Assembly (NCBI RefSeq): GCF_025311495.1 | Contig: NZ_CP104398.1 | Span: 558,001-622,000 of the forward strand | Direction of reading: 5' to 3' | Length of the DNA: 64,000 nucleotides | From: Limosilactobacillus oris | GTDB taxonomy: Bacteria; Bacillota; Bacilli; Lactobacillales; Lactobacillaceae | Translations under genes and position numbers: made by a program | Notes under the pieces: model-generated | Told to the model about the DNA's origin: nothing | Database searches by the model: none | What the model saw: only the letters and a program-made list of their open reading frames with translations | Shown: in pieces, positions 18,242 through 27,900 of the stretch | Position numbering within the stretch: the first letter of the stretch is position 1 | How the letters are laid out: every line of letters starts with the position of its first letter

Positions 18242-20710
18242 TTATTCACTATCTAGCCGTTCAAGGTCAATTACGCCCGTTAGCTGACGGGCCCGGTGGT
18301 CGGCAGTAAAGTAAAGGACCTGGTTATGGCGGGCTAATCGGGTCAAAATCGCGAGTACCCGCTCCTTGCGTAGATAGTCAAAGTTGACAAAGCCATCATC
18401 AATAATAATCGGCAGGGAGACCTGGTCACTCATCACGCTGATAAAGCCCAAACGCAGCGCAACATAAAGCTGTTCGGCGGTCCCAGTCGACAGCTCTTCG
18501 ACCGCAAACCGCTCCTGCCCAGCGGTCAACACCGCGACGCCTTCTTCATTAAGCAAAATCTTGGTATACCGCTGGTTCGTTAAGGTCGCAAAAAACTCCT
18601 CCGCGGCCTTAATGATGGCCGGGTACCGGTCCGCGGAAGCTAAAATCAGTGCCTGGTTGATCCACTGGGCCGTCAGCTGGTAGGTCGTCCACCGCCGAGC
18701 CTCCTGCCAAATCCGGGCCGCAAGGTTGGCCGCCCGCTGTTCTAGTTCTGGCAGGGTCCCGTCAGCTGCCAGCCCCCGAATTTCCACCTCCGCGGCCTGC
18801 TCCTGCCGGTGCGCCGCTTCTAAGGTTGCCTGTTCACGGGCCACCCTATCGCTCAGCCGCTCCCGCTCTCGTTTTAGCGCCGCCTCATCCGTAAAGCGCG
18901 CAAGTGCTGCCTTGTCCTCATCCGCCAGCTGCTGGTCATATACCGCCGTGGTAACTTGCTGCTGGTGGGCCCGGGTCCGCTGCTGGAGGAAGCGGTCAAA
19001 ATCCACGTCACTATTGACACCAGCCGACTGGTAGATAGCCCACTTATCATTCTGTACCTCCCGGAGCTGGCTTTTTAGGGCCGTTAGTTGCCGCTGGGCC
19101 CGTTCTAGCTGCTGGCGGATAGCTTGCCAGGACCGCCACTGGTCGGCCCGGCGATTTTCCCAAGCGAGCAGGTTGCGGGCCAATTCCCCGGCGTGCTCCC
19201 CACTGACTTTACCAGCCAGCCGCCGCTTGATAGTCAGCAACTGTTCATGGCTCTGGCCTGCCCCTAACGCGGAGTCTGCCAACTGGTTACTGAGTTCAGC
19301 ATAGCGATGAAGGTCCGCCTGCATGGTCAGCCACTGGTCTGGTGAAAAGCTGCTGAGCCCGTGAGCCCGGCCAAAAGATGCTAAGGCCGCGTCCCGCCGC
19401 GCTAACTGTTGTTTTTCCTGCCGGTAGCTGTAGTAGCCCCAACCGCCAGCTGCGATTACCAAGAGCAGGCCGAGGTTGCGCAAACCACCATGCTGGCTGG
19501 CCAAGCCGAATAGGCAGAGCAGGCCGCCAAACGCCAGCAAAGCTAAAATGACCCCCTGGTTAGCTAGCTGCGCCGGGGCTTTCCTGAGCTGCTCCAACTG
19601 GGTCAGTTCCCGTTCGCTCAGCGGCTGGGGGGGTACCTGTCCATACCGCTCCTGCAACTGCTTTTTCTCCTGGGCTCGGTGTTCCTGGAAGCGTCCCTGC
19701 TGGCGTTGCTGGGCATCCCGAGCAGCTAGTTGGAGCAGTTGGCCCCGCATTTCCTGGTACTCTGCCAGGTGGTCATGGTAGTCATTCAACTGGGCCTGGT
19801 CAAACTGGCTGAGCCGACCGTTGAGCTGGGCCAGTTCAGCTTCCTGACTTTTGATTTGCCGCCGCAGCTCCTGCTCCTGGATACCGAGCCGATCGGCTGC
19901 TGCCACTTGTTCATCGCTGATTAGCTCAGCCCGCGAACTATCCTGGCCCTGCCGCCACTGCTGAAAGACAGGCCAGAGACGGGCCAAGCGTTCCAAATCA
20001 TTTTGGCGGGCTTGATCTTTTTTCAGCTCTGCCTGCCCAGTCTTCATCTGCTCTTGGGCCGCTCCGCGAGTCTTCAACAGACGCTGGTAGTCATCATACT
20101 TGCCCCGCGCCTGCTGAATCCGTTGCTGTAAATCCTGGTACTCGGTAAGGTGTTGGTTGAGCGTCGGCTTGCGTCCCCGGGGTTTGAAGACTTCATCCCC
20201 CTTTTTGAGCAATTCCGCGACCAATTGGCGCCACTCACCACTATCGACCGCCCCGACCTGCTGTAATTGCCGTTGCACATCTTCCCGGCTAAGGTCACCG
20301 ATCCTGGCGAGGTCCGCTTGCCGAATACCAAAGATTGCCTGGTAGAGCTCCAGGTCAACGTTCCCCAAGAGGGCCGCTAACTTCTCCTGGCCAAATTGCT
20401 GGCCCCGCTGGTCGGTGACGGTTACCCTGCCGCCGTCGCGCCCCGCCGTCCGGGTAATCCGGTACTGCTGACCGTCAGCTTCCACCAGCAGGCTGCCGCC
20501 ATATGCCGCGGTCGTTCGCGGTCGGTACTGCTGAAATCGGTTTTTCCCCTTCGCGTTGGCAAAACCAAATAAAATGCTGCGGATAAAGACGGCGAGCGTC
20601 GTTTTCCCGGCCTCGTTTTCACCATAAATCACCTGCGGGTTTGCCGCCAAGGAAAAATCCTGGTCGACCCACTTTCCAAAACCATCAATGTGAACACTTT
20701 TAATTCTCAT
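18242..20710 (-). CDS. yhaN: Rad50/SbcC-like ATPase YhaN
   Basis: About 822 residues: N-terminal Walker A (YGENEAGKTTLAVFI), long coiled coils rich in Q/R/L, and C-terminal Walker B (LPIIIDDGFVNFD) with the ABC-type LSTGTAEQLY signature upstream. Two hydrophobic helices (GVILALLAFGGLLCLFGLA and LLLVIAAGGWGYY) interrupt the coiled coil near the middle, so the molecule is probably membrane-tethered. It overlaps yhaO (ATGAGAATTAA), the usual SbcC/SbcD-style pairing. The start is ATG 20710 with GGGAGAAGCAGG upstream. The precise role is undetermined; DNA repair is inferred from the fold. Confidence 0.85.
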   Translation of the reverse strand: MRIKSVHIDGFGKWVDQDFSLAANPQVIYGENEAGKTTLAVFIRSILFGFANAKGKNRFQQYRPRTTAAYGGSLLVEADGQQYRITRTAGRDGGRVTVTDQRGQQFGQEKLAALLGNVDLELYQAIFGIRQADLARIGDLSREDVQRQLQQVGAVDSGEWRQLVAELLKKGDEVFKPRGRKPTLNQHLTEYQDLQQRIQQARGKYDDYQRLLKTRGAAQEQMKTGQAELKKDQARQNDLERLARLWPVFQQWRQGQDSSRAELISDEQVAAADRLGIQEQELRRQIKSQEAELAQLNGRLSQFDQAQLNDYHDHLAEYQEMRGQLLQLAARDAQQRQQGRFQEHRAQEKKQLQERYGQVPPQPLSERELTQLEQLRKAPAQLANQGVILALLAFGGLLCLFGLASQHGGLRNLGLLLVIAAGGWGYYSYRQEKQQLARRDAALASFGRAHGLSSFSPDQWLTMQADLHRYAELSNQLADSALGAGQSHEQLLTIKRRLAGKVSGEHAGELARNLLAWENRRADQWRSWQAIRQQLERAQRQLTALKSQLREVQNDKWAIYQSAGVNSDVDFDRFLQQRTRAHQQQVTTAVYDQQLADEDKAALARFTDEAALKRERERLSDRVAREQATLEAAHRQEQAAEVEIRGLAADGTLPELEQRAANLAARIWQEARRWTTYQLTAQWINQALILASADRYPAIIKAAEEFFATLTNQRYTKILLNEEGVAVLTAGQERFAVEELSTGTAEQLYVALRLGFISVMSDQVSLPIIIDDGFVNFDYLRKERVLAILTRLARHNQVLYFTADHRARQLTGVIDLERLDSE

Positions 20711-21905
20711 CCTGCTTCTCCCGTTCACTAATCAAGGCCGCCGCCCATTGCTCAAATTCCGCCAAGTTTTGGTGGTCAGCAAACTGGTCATAGAGTGGCT
20801 GGTGCTTAACCAGCGGTTTGATCACCGCCGCCAGGTTCTCCGTCGTGAAAACCGCCTGCTTGGCCTGGGCCCAGTAGCGCTGGTCCAAGGATGGCAAGTG
20901 CGGTTCCCCTTGCCGCGTGGCCAAGGTCAGCTGGTAAGGCCACCACTCAATTGTTTCTTCCATCCGCAAACGACTTTGCAGGTGAGTAAGCAGGCTGCCG
21001 TTCTCCACTAGCAGCCGCCACTGCTGCCTGCTTGCTGTTACCTGAACCGCACAAAGCTGCAGGTGGCCGACCGCGTTGCTGGTGGCCGCACTGGTAATTG
21101 CCCGGTCAACTGCCGCTTCCGTTTGACAAGCGTCAAGGTCAACGCTCACTGTCCGCCAGCCGATGCCAGCAACCGGTTTGAACTCCGGAATCAGTCTGGA
21201 ACCCTCGCTGTGAACCAGGTAGTAGCCATGACTGCCAGCCTCATTTTTATGCCGCCCCTGGGGATTTCCACTATACGCAATCGGCGGTGTGGTAGCCAGC
21301 TCCTGGTGCTTGTGGATATGGCCTAGTGCCCAGTAGTCATAGTGCTTGCTCTCTAACTCATCCACCGTAAAGGGGGCGTAATGGTTGTCGGCCCCTGCCT
21401 GGTATGGTGCGCCATGCAAGAGCCCGATTTGCCAGTCAACGGCACCTTTTACCGGGTATTTTCTCGCGACATCCGTGCTGATCCACCGCTGTCCGTAACT
21501 AAAACCGGTTATAGCGACCTGTTCACCGGTTGCTAGTGTAAGGGCGGCCGTTGTGACCTGGTTGCCCAAAACATGGGTATTCGCCGGGAAGGATTGGTTG
21601 GCAGCGGTCACCTGCTGAAAGTCATGGTTGCCATAGCACATGAAAACCGGAATGTGCTGCTGATCCAACCGGGTCAGCTGTTCGTTGAAAAAGTCAACGG
21701 CCGCAATGCTTTTCCCTTCACCATCGTAAATATCGCCCGCAATCACGACAAAATCGACCCGTTCCGCAATCGCGGCGTCGACGATCCTACGCAAGGCGGC
21801 AAAAGTGGAGTCATAAACCTGCCGCCACAGCTGACTAGGCATCTCGGTCAATCCTTGGAAGGGACTGGCAAGGTGTAAATCTGCCGTATGAATAAACTTC
21901 ACCAT
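20700..21905 (-). CDS. yhaO: Metallophosphoesterase/exonuclease YhaO (SbcD-like)
   Basis: Calcineurin-like phosphoesterase with all metal motifs: TADLHLASPF, AGDIYDG, CYGNHDF, LLHGAPY and LGHIHKHQ. About 401 residues from ATG 21905 (MVKFIHTADLH); a longer upstream frame lacks family similarity. Homologous to the Mre11/SbcD nuclease. It would act with YhaN, whose gene overlaps its end by 11 nt. The C-terminal part (cap domain, EFEQWAAALIS) probably contacts YhaN. Confidence 0.87.
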   Translation of the reverse strand: MVKFIHTADLHLASPFQGLTEMPSQLWRQVYDSTFAALRRIVDAAIAERVDFVVIAGDIYDGEGKSIAAVDFFNEQLTRLDQQHIPVFMCYGNHDFQQVTAANQSFPANTHVLGNQVTTAALTLATGEQVAITGFSYGQRWISTDVARKYPVKGAVDWQIGLLHGAPYQAGADNHYAPFTVDELESKHYDYWALGHIHKHQELATTPPIAYSGNPQGRHKNEAGSHGYYLVHSEGSRLIPEFKPVAGIGWRTVSVDLDACQTEAAVDRAITSAATSNAVGHLQLCAVQVTASRQQWRLLVENGSLLTHLQSRLRMEETIEWWPYQLTLATRQGEPHLPSLDQRYWAQAKQAVFTTENLAAVIKPLVKHQPLYDQFADHQNLAEFEQWAAALISEREKQDEN

Positions 21906-21929
21906 CTTCACCCCATTCTTCACTGAACA

Positions 21930-21975
21930 ATACAAAAGCCCCCACCGTTCTAGCAAAGCCGAACGCTGGAGGCCA
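21930..21975. repeat. Hairpin related to the 53-bp intergenic palindrome
   Basis: Non-coding hairpin (GCCCCCA.CGTTC / GAACGCTGGAGGC) with the core AGCAAAGCCGAAC, resembling the palindromes at 27773-27825 and 55398-55450. It lies between yheA and yhaO. Confidence 0.4.
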
Positions 21976-22028
21976 AGTAGTATCATGAGCCGGGAAAACT
22001 TTCCAAGCCCACTTACTAGCGGGTCCTG

Positions 22029-22400
22029 CTAGTTATTTTCGTTAGACTGCGGCATGATTTCACTGTACAGATCCTGAATTGGGCTGGTAATCGTCTTGTT
22101 CAGCTGTTGCAGCATCTGGTCGATTTGCCGTTCTTGGTTCATCAAGTTTTGCACTGCCTGCTTGCCGCTGATTTCCTTAGCCAGGGTCTGGATAGCCTTG
22201 ATTTCGTCTTCGCTTGGCTGTTGACCCTTCATCTGCTTTTGCTGTGCTTCGGCCTGCATCTGTTGGAACTTCTTGAATGAAGCAAAGGCTTCGCTATCCG
22301 CCTTCAGTTCGTCTAAGGCCTTCTTCAAGCCTTGGTATTCTTGCGTTTCAACTAATTGCCGGCTCATGTCATTCGCCGTGTCATAAATATTTATAACCAT
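22029..22400 (-). CDS. yheA: YlbF/YheA-family protein (UPF0342)
   Basis: 123-residue helical protein (IYDTANDMSRQLVETQEYQGLKKA-type start, central QMQAEAQQKQMKGQ, C-terminal QLNKTITSPIQDLYSEIM). Related to B. subtilis YheA and the YlbF/YmcA regulators that associate with RNase Y; the molecular role of YheA itself is unclear. It is often encoded next to yhaON and a PBP gene, as here. Confidence 0.85.
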   Translation of the reverse strand: MVINIYDTANDMSRQLVETQEYQGLKKALDELKADSEAFASFKKFQQMQAEAQQKQMKGQQPSEDEIKAIQTLAKEISGKQAVQNLMNQERQIDQMLQQLNKTITSPIQDLYSEIMPQSNENN

Positions 22401-22470
22401 CTTCGATAACTCCTTTTCGGTTCATTATTATAAATTGTATCATGTTTTGCCTAGTGGTGAAACGGCGGGG

Positions 22471-24633
22471 CTAAAAGAGGGACTTAACGTTGTTCCAGAA
22501 CTGGCTGGCCTTGTCGCCGATATTGTTGACCGATTGGTTGAACCGGTTCATCAGGGCGTTGTCCCCACCATTAAAGAAGGACTTCCACCCCGACGTGTTT
22601 TTGACCCGCTTGTTGGCCCGGATCTGGGCGTCCTGGACCGTAAACCTGGTTCCCGGTGTATTCGCCAGAATCCCGGACATTTCATTCTTAAAGAGGCCGT
22701 TGATATTTCGCTCGGAAATATCGTTCAGCACATGACTTGAATTGGTATCATCATAACCTTCCCAGGTGGCGACCACCACGTCAGGAGTGTAGCCAACGAT
22801 CCACTTATCACGGTCATTGGACTCGTCACCCTTGACCCCAGAATTAGTCGTCCCGGTCTTTCCAGCTAGGGTATATCCTGCCGGCTTGGCGGTTTCCCCG
22901 GTTCCGTGCTCGTACACCCCGATCAGCATACTGGTCATCTCACGGGCCGTCTTGCTGGAGATGACGTGTTTGACCTTGGAACCCTTATTCTGGGCGACGA
23001 CCTTTCCCGAAGCATCCTCAATCTTAGTGATGTAGTACGGGGTCGGCATCTGCCCGTCATTATCAAAGGTCGCGTACGCGCGGGCAATTTGCTGGGGCGA
23101 GACCCCCTTAGTCATCCCACCGAGGGCCAGGGCCAGGTTTTTATCGCCCTTCTCTACCGGCAGGCCGAATTTTTCCGCCATCTTGTAGCCCTGGTTGACC
23201 CCAATCTTATTGAGTAGCCAGACCGCCGGGGCGTTCAAACTCTCGTACAGGGCCTTGTACATCGGCACTTTGCCACTATACGTATCATCGTAGTTCTTCG
23301 GCGTGTAGTTGTTAGTCCCGTATGACTGCTTCTTGTCCTGGAGCTCCGAATCATAGAAATAACCGTGTTCCAATGCCGGCGCGTAGACAACGATTGGTTT
23401 GATTGTTGACCCCGGCTGCCGGCGCATCTGGGTAGCCCGGTTGAAGCCCCGGAAAACGTGCTTGCCCCGGCCACCAACGACCGCGGTCACACCCCCTGTT
23501 TTCGGGTTCATCGCAATCGACGCTGACTGCACCATCGTCCCATCGGCAGAGTCATCAGGGAAATTATTGTCATTATCATAGGTATCCTGCATTGATTGCT
23601 GCTGATCCTGGTCCAGGGTCGTGTAGATTTTGTAGCCATCGTTCATGATCGACTTTTCAGAAATGTTATACCGGCTGGCCGCCTCAGAAATCACCGCGTC
23701 AAAAAAGTAGGGGTACTTGTAGCTGTCATTAGCCACGTAGCCGCTATTGATTCCCAGGGACGTTTTCTTATAGGCGTTTGCGTCTGACTGGCTGAGCTTT
23801 TTATTCTCTACCATCAGCTGTAAGACCATGTTCCGCCGTTCCCGCGTTGCTTCCGGGTGGTCGATCGGGTCGTAAATTCCCGGCGAGGTCAGCATCCCCG
23901 CCAGAGTGGCTGCTTGGGGAACCGTCAGCTGGCTAGCATTGACGTCAAAGTACCGCCGGGCCGCGTCCTGGACCCCCCAGACCCCGTGGCCGAAGTAGGC
24001 ATTGTTGAGGTACATGGTCAGAATCTCGTTTTTGGAATACTGGTTCTCGACCTCGATCGCAATAAAAATTTCCCGGGCCTTTCGCGAGAAGGTCTGCTGC
24101 TGGGTCAAAAAGGCATTTTTGACTAGCTGCTGGGTCAGAGTACTCCCCCCACCAGAAATGTAATCACGGTGGAGAACCTTATTCTTGACTAGCAGGAAGG
24201 CTGCCCGACCCAAGCCCTTTACCGAGAAGCCGTGCTCATGGTAAAAATTCCGGTCCTCAGTCGACAGTACCGCGTCAGGAACACTTGACGAGATGTTATT
24301 CAGCTTCACGTAGGTTCCCTTTTGCGAGTACAGACTGCCGGCCGACTGCTTCTTATTATCGTAAATCATCGTCGGCCGTGACAGGCGGTTTTGCAGGTTC
24401 TTGACGTCCGAAGTCTTCGCCACGAAGGTCAAGTGGATGCTCATCAGCAGGAAGAGGCTTAGGAAAACGACTATTAACCAACGGGTCAGCTGGTAGCGGT
24501 GCCAGACTTGTTTGAGTTTTTTCTTAAAACGCTGCCAGGCATCTTGCAAAAACGCCAGCAGCCGTTTGCCCACCTTCTTTAACCAGGCCACCAGGCGGTC
24601 CTTGGTAGAATTTGTTTGTGGCTCACGTTTCAT
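22471..24633 (-). CDS. Class A penicillin-binding protein (PBP1A/2A family)
   Basis: Bifunctional peptidoglycan synthase. Short basic cytoplasmic tail, one membrane helix (~52-74), a GT51 transglycosylase domain (STEDRNFYHEHGFSVKG, GGSTLTQQLVKN, NAYFGHGVWG) and a transpeptidase domain with STIK (in QPGSTIKPIV), the SLNAPA triad and AGKTGTT. The C-terminal tail (~630-720) is Asn-rich. 720 residues, normal. PrsA, encoded in the same cluster, is a known folding factor for such PBPs. Confidence 0.93.
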   Translation of the reverse strand: MKREPQTNSTKDRLVAWLKKVGKRLLAFLQDAWQRFKKKLKQVWHRYQLTRWLIVVFLSLFLLMSIHLTFVAKTSDVKNLQNRLSRPTMIYDNKKQSAGSLYSQKGTYVKLNNISSSVPDAVLSTEDRNFYHEHGFSVKGLGRAAFLLVKNKVLHRDYISGGGSTLTQQLVKNAFLTQQQTFSRKAREIFIAIEVENQYSKNEILTMYLNNAYFGHGVWGVQDAARRYFDVNASQLTVPQAATLAGMLTSPGIYDPIDHPEATRERRNMVLQLMVENKKLSQSDANAYKKTSLGINSGYVANDSYKYPYFFDAVISEAASRYNISEKSIMNDGYKIYTTLDQDQQQSMQDTYDNDNNFPDDSADGTMVQSASIAMNPKTGGVTAVVGGRGKHVFRGFNRATQMRRQPGSTIKPIVVYAPALEHGYFYDSELQDKKQSYGTNNYTPKNYDDTYSGKVPMYKALYESLNAPAVWLLNKIGVNQGYKMAEKFGLPVEKGDKNLALALGGMTKGVSPQQIARAYATFDNDGQMPTPYYITKIEDASGKVVAQNKGSKVKHVISSKTAREMTSMLIGVYEHGTGETAKPAGYTLAGKTGTTNSGVKGDESNDRDKWIVGYTPDVVVATWEGYDDTNSSHVLNDISERNINGLFKNEMSGILANTPGTRFTVQDAQIRANKRVKNTSGWKSFFNGGDNALMNRFNQSVNNIGDKASQFWNNVKSLF

Positions 24634-24742
24634 TGTTTCTCTCCATTATCCGTTCATTTTAGAATGCAAACCATTTTAGCACACTTTCCACTGGTTGCTG
24701 CACTTTCGGCGATTTTTTTAGCAAGGCTTAACAAGTGCATAT

Positions 24743-24780
24743 AAAAAACGGCTGGACTTGGAAACCAAATCCAGCCGTTT
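24743..24780 (-). terminator. Terminator downstream of argS
   Basis: Stem AAACGGCTGGA / TCCAGCCGTTT with a 13-nt loop, followed on the minus strand by a T run. It lies about 40 nt past the argS stop. Confidence 0.88.
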
Positions 24781-24823
24781 GCTAGTTTATTTCTACAATG
24801 AAGTCCGGTCAAGTTCTCCCTAA

Positions 24824-26512
24824 CTACATCTCGTCCGGAGCCTTGATGTCCAGCATTGCCAGGGCATCCTTGAGGACGTGGCTAACGGCCTGGACAAGGG
24901 CTAAGCGGGCCGGTTGGCCTTCGTCGTCCTGGAGAATCCGGTTGTGGGCGTAGTACTGGTTAAACTTCTTGGACAACTCCAGAGCGTACTTGGCGATTAC
25001 GGACGGGTCGTAGTTGACCGCAGCCCGTTCCACCACGTCACTGTACTGGCCCAGGAAGCTCAGGATGTCCCAGGCAGCGTCCCCAACAGTCGTCAGGTCA
25101 ACATTGCTGAAGTCACGTAAGCCACCCTTGCGGAGGATGCTCTCAGCACGGGCCCGGGCATATTGAACGTACGGGCCGGTTTCCCCTTCAAACTTAACCA
25201 CATCTTCCAGCTTGAAGTTAACTGCGTTCCGCCGGTCGTTTTTGAGGTCGTGGAAGATGACGGCGCCGACACCGACCTGCTTAGCCACCTCATCGGCGTT
25301 TGGCAGATCCGGATTCTTTTCGGCAATCTGTTGGCGGGCCAGCTTGATGGAGTCGTTCAAGACGTCCTCCAGGTTGACTACGTTCCCCTTCCGCGTTGAC
25401 ATCTTTTGCCCGTTCAGGTTCATCAGGCCAAAGGAGATGTGTTCCAGTTGGTCCCACCAAGTGAAGCCCATTTCCTTGAGAACCGCCTTGAGCTGCTTAT
25501 AGTAGTTTTCCTGTTCGGCACCAACGACGTACAAGGACTTGGCATGACCAAACATCCGCTTCCGGTAGAGGGCCGTCGCCAGGTCCCGGGTGATGTAGGT
25601 GGTCGTCCCGTTGCTCTTGATAATCAGCGGTGGCGTCAACTTGTAGGCGTCCAGGTCGACAATTTGGGCGCCCCGGCTGGCCTTGAGCAGGTGCTTGTCC
25701 TTCAACAGCTGAATTGGGTCATCCATCTTTTGGGCCGAGAAGGCTTCCCCGTTAAAGGAGTCAAAGTGGACGTCCAGCATATCGTAAACCTTTTGGAACC
25801 GTTCAATGGAAATTTGGCGGAACCAGTGCCACAGGCGCCAGGCTTCCTTGTCACCATGTTCAAGCTTGGCAAACCATTCCCGGCCAGCGTCAGTGTACTC
25901 CGGATGTTCTTCGGCTTCGGTGTTGATGCGGACGTAGTACTTCAGCAGGGTGTTGATTGGGTCCTTTTTGACCTCTTCTTCGCTCCCCCACATCTTGTAG
26001 GCCGCCATCAGCTTCCCAAATTGGGTTCCCCAGTCACCCAGGTAGTCAATCCGAACTGGCGTGTAATTTTCCTTCTCCAGAATCCGGGCGATGGCTTCAC
26101 CGATCATGGTCGAACGGAGGTGGCCCATCCCCATTGGCTTGGCAATGTTCGGTGATGAGTAGTCAATCGTCACGTTGGCCCCGTGACCGAGGTCCTTCTT
26201 ACCATAACCAGCCGGGTCAGCCAAAATCGCCTTGATAATCTCCGCCCCAACCTGGGCCTTGTCCAGGAAGAAGTTGATGTAAGGACCAGCGACAACGACC
26301 TTTTCAAAGCCGGTCTGGTCAATCTTTTCCACCAGGTCCGCCGCAATCATCTGCGGAGCCTTGTGCAGCGTCTTAGCTAGGAAGAAGGTTGGGAAAGCGT
26401 AGTCCCCGTTGTTGGCATCCTTTGGCCGTTCAATCTTGTCAACAATTTCTTCTAATGATAAGTCTGGCAGGGCAGCAGCAACTGCCGATGCTACTCGTTG
26501 TTTTTCGTCCAT
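24824..26512 (-). CDS. argS: Arginyl-tRNA synthetase
   Basis: Class I synthetase charging tRNA-Arg. N-terminal arginyl-add-on domain, HIGH-type signature in [22 protein letters not shown]-loop equivalent [10 protein letters not shown] and the C-terminal DALR anticodon domain ([12 protein letters not shown]). 562 residues, full length. A T-box leader sits immediately upstream, so expression should rise when tRNA-Arg is uncharged. Confidence 0.97.
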   Translation of the reverse strand: MDEKQRVASAVAAALPDLSLEEIVDKIERPKDANNGDYAFPTFFLAKTLHKAPQMIAADLVEKIDQTGFEKVVVAGPYINFFLDKAQVGAEIIKAILADPAGYGKKDLGHGANVTIDYSSPNIAKPMGMGHLRSTMIGEAIARILEKENYTPVRIDYLGDWGTQFGKLMAAYKMWGSEEEVKKDPINTLLKYYVRINTEAEEHPEYTDAGREWFAKLEHGDKEAWRLWHWFRQISIERFQKVYDMLDVHFDSFNGEAFSAQKMDDPIQLLKDKHLLKASRGAQIVDLDAYKLTPPLIIKSNGTTTYITRDLATALYRKRMFGHAKSLYVVGAEQENYYKQLKAVLKEMGFTWWDQLEHISFGLMNLNGQKMSTRKGNVVNLEDVLNDSIKLARQQIAEKNPDLPNADEVAKQVGVGAVIFHDLKNDRRNAVNFKLEDVVKFEGETGPYVQYARARAESILRKGGLRDFSNVDLTTVGDAAWDILSFLGQYSDVVERAAVNYDPSVIAKYALELSKKFNQYYAHNRILQDDEGQPARLALVQAVSHVLKDALAMLDIKAPDEM

Positions 26513-26529
26513 TCGATTTCCTCCTCAAA

Positions 26530-26735
26530 TAAAAAGTCTCCAGTATGAAAAAACATACTAGAGACGAGATTTCCCGCGGTACCACTCTAATTGAATTGGC
26601 TTCCACTCTTTAAAAGACTAATTTAGCTGTCCTGACGCGCACGCCTTCACTGAAACCACTCCCCCAACTCACACCAAATTTGGGGTCGCTGCATAGTGGT
26701 CATCCGTTACTACTCACGCCAGCTTTTACAGTCAT
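26530..26735 (-). promoter_or_regulatory. T-box riboswitch of argS
   Basis: On the minus strand the canonical T-box sequence AGAGTGGTACCGCGG (26574-26588) is followed by a terminator (26536-26565; arms GTCTCTAGTATG / CATACTGGAGAC plus T run). Upstream is a ~150-nt stem I region containing an AGTA-type box. Arg codons (CGT, CGC) occur in the descending side of stem I, but I could not place the specifier loop with certainty. Uncharged tRNA-Arg should stabilise the antiterminator. Confidence 0.9.
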
Positions 26736-26769
26736 TTATTATAGCAAAGATTCGTGTAAATACAAGCGA

Positions 26770-26797
26770 CAAAAAAAGCCAAGTGAAATTCACTTGA
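26770..26797 (-). terminator. Terminator after tRNA-Gly
   Basis: Short hairpin CAAGTG/CACTTG followed by GGCTTTTTTT on the minus strand, 10 nt beyond the tRNA 3' end. Confidence 0.75.
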
Positions 26798-26807
26798 CTC
26801 TCAACTA

Positions 26808-26878
26808 AGCGGGTAACGAGAATCGAACTCGCGACGCAACCTTGGGAAGGTTAAGTTTTACCACTAAACTATACCCGC
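26808..26878 (-). tRNA. tRNA-Gly (anticodon CCC)
   Basis: 71-nt cloverleaf: acceptor GCGGGTA pairs TACCCGC, discriminator U73 (normal for tRNA-Gly), D-loop with GG, anticodon loop TTCCCAA on an AACC/GGTT stem (so CCC, reading GGG), and T-arm CGAG-TTCGATT-CTCG. CCA is not encoded. The D-loop GG argues for a normal elongator rather than a cell-wall-specific tRNA. Confidence 0.9.
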
Positions 26879-26919
26879 ATAACTAACTTAATCATTAACA
26901 CTAAGTTAGTATACACCAA

Positions 26920-27231
26920 TTAGTCTTTCTTGTCAGCCTTTTTTGTGGTTTTTTTCCGCTTAGCTGGCTTTTTCTTGGTATCCTTGCTTTCGTCCGCATC
27001 GTCAGCGTCGTTATCTTCCCGTGGGACAGCTTTGATTATCTTGGCTTCATCCTGCCGAATCACAGCTCGGCCATTCAACTCATTGACGCCGCTCTTGTCA
27101 GCTGGATCAAAATCATTAATCGAAACCATTACAGAATTATTGTAAACTTTCTCCACTACTCCCTGGAAGTCGTGATCCATCGGCCCAAACTTCTTGCAGC
27201 CAACAACATCACCGATTTCAAAATCAGCCAT
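26920..27231 (-). CDS. DUF2187-family protein with lysine-rich tail
   Basis: 103 residues from ATG 27231 (MADFEIGDVVGCKKFGP). The first ~65 residues match the small KOW/SH3-like DUF2187 family (EKVYNNSVMVSINDFDPADKS, ELNGRAVIRQDE). The C-terminal ~35 residues are an acidic then strongly basic tail (DADDADESKD, KKKPAKRKKTTKKADKK), which suggests nucleic-acid contact. The function of the family is unknown. Confidence 0.8.
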   Translation of the reverse strand: MADFEIGDVVGCKKFGPMDHDFQGVVEKVYNNSVMVSINDFDPADKSGVNELNGRAVIRQDEAKIIKAVPREDNDADDADESKDTKKKPAKRKKTTKKADKKD

Positions 27232-27369
27232 AGTTTTCACCTCGCTAATAATTTCCAATGGGATAACAGGAAACACTTTACACTTTTTTTAATCCTTTTT
27301 CAAGTCTAACGACCGGTTGGTCACTGCCCAGCATTAATGGTAAAATCATCGTAGAAAGGAATTACTGTT

Positions 27370-27705
27370 ATGATAAAACCAATTGCTGAAGTGATGGTCG
27401 TGATCTTAATCATCGCTACCATTGGAGGAAACCACTCCAAAAAGGAAAAGCACGTTGCCGACTGGCTCGGCATTGCACGGATTGCCTACTTCATCCTGCT
27501 AACCCTCTCCGTTATCAAGCTGATTACTAATTATCCGGTTGTCCTCATCACCAATATTCTCTGGCTGCTCTACCTAATTATCGTCTACATTTACCTTGAA
27601 AACACCTTCCGCCTCAAACGGGAGACGTTTGGCAACCCCCTGCGGACCACTGGGGTTACGATTGCCCTGATCATTGCAATGATCGTAATTATCGTCTTTT
27701 TTTAG
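27370..27705 (+). CDS. Small four-helix membrane protein, unknown
   Basis: 111 residues with about four hydrophobic segments (EVMVVILIIATIGG, IARIAYFILLTLSVI, NILWLLYLIIVYIYL, IALIIAMIVIIVFF) separated by short charged loops. ATG preceded by AAAGGAAT. No family recognised; no operon partner. Confidence 0.7.
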   Translation: MIKPIAEVMVVILIIATIGGNHSKKEKHVADWLGIARIAYFILLTLSVIKLITNYPVVLITNILWLLYLIIVYIYLENTFRLKRETFGNPLRTTGVTIALIIAMIVIIVFF

Positions 27706-27730
27706 CATTTTTCTTCATTAAAAGGTAAAA

Positions 27731-27885
27731 GAGGCTGTGACGTAAATATTATTACTTAGATAAAAGACGAACAGCGCAGTACACAAAGGGGCTTCAGTGC
27801 TCGGCAAAGCCGAACTCTGAAGCCCTCTTTCTGTTTGCGGGGGCGTGAAGACGAAGTCATAAATGACTTCTGTCACGCTCCCTTT
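27731..27885. repeat. Intergenic palindromic element with 53-bp repeat, 3' of the ribose permease
   Basis: Contains two hairpins. 27773-27825 is identical over 53 bp, in inverted orientation, to 55398-55450. A second hairpin at ~27839-27883 (arms GGGGGCGTGAAG..GAAGTCAT / ATGACTTC..GTCACGCTCCC) followed by a T run lies just beyond the permease stop and should terminate the rbs operon. Confidence 0.75.
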
Positions 27886-27900
27886 TTCAATGAAAATTAA

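Noticed and set aside
25406-26155. 249-codon plus-strand frame opposite argS
   Set aside because: Shadow of argS; composition unlike real proteins of this window and no start signals.
26808-26878. Cell-wall-specific (non-translating) tRNA-Gly as in staphylococci
   Set aside because: The D-loop keeps GG and the T-arm is normal, so nothing marks it as non-proteinogenic.
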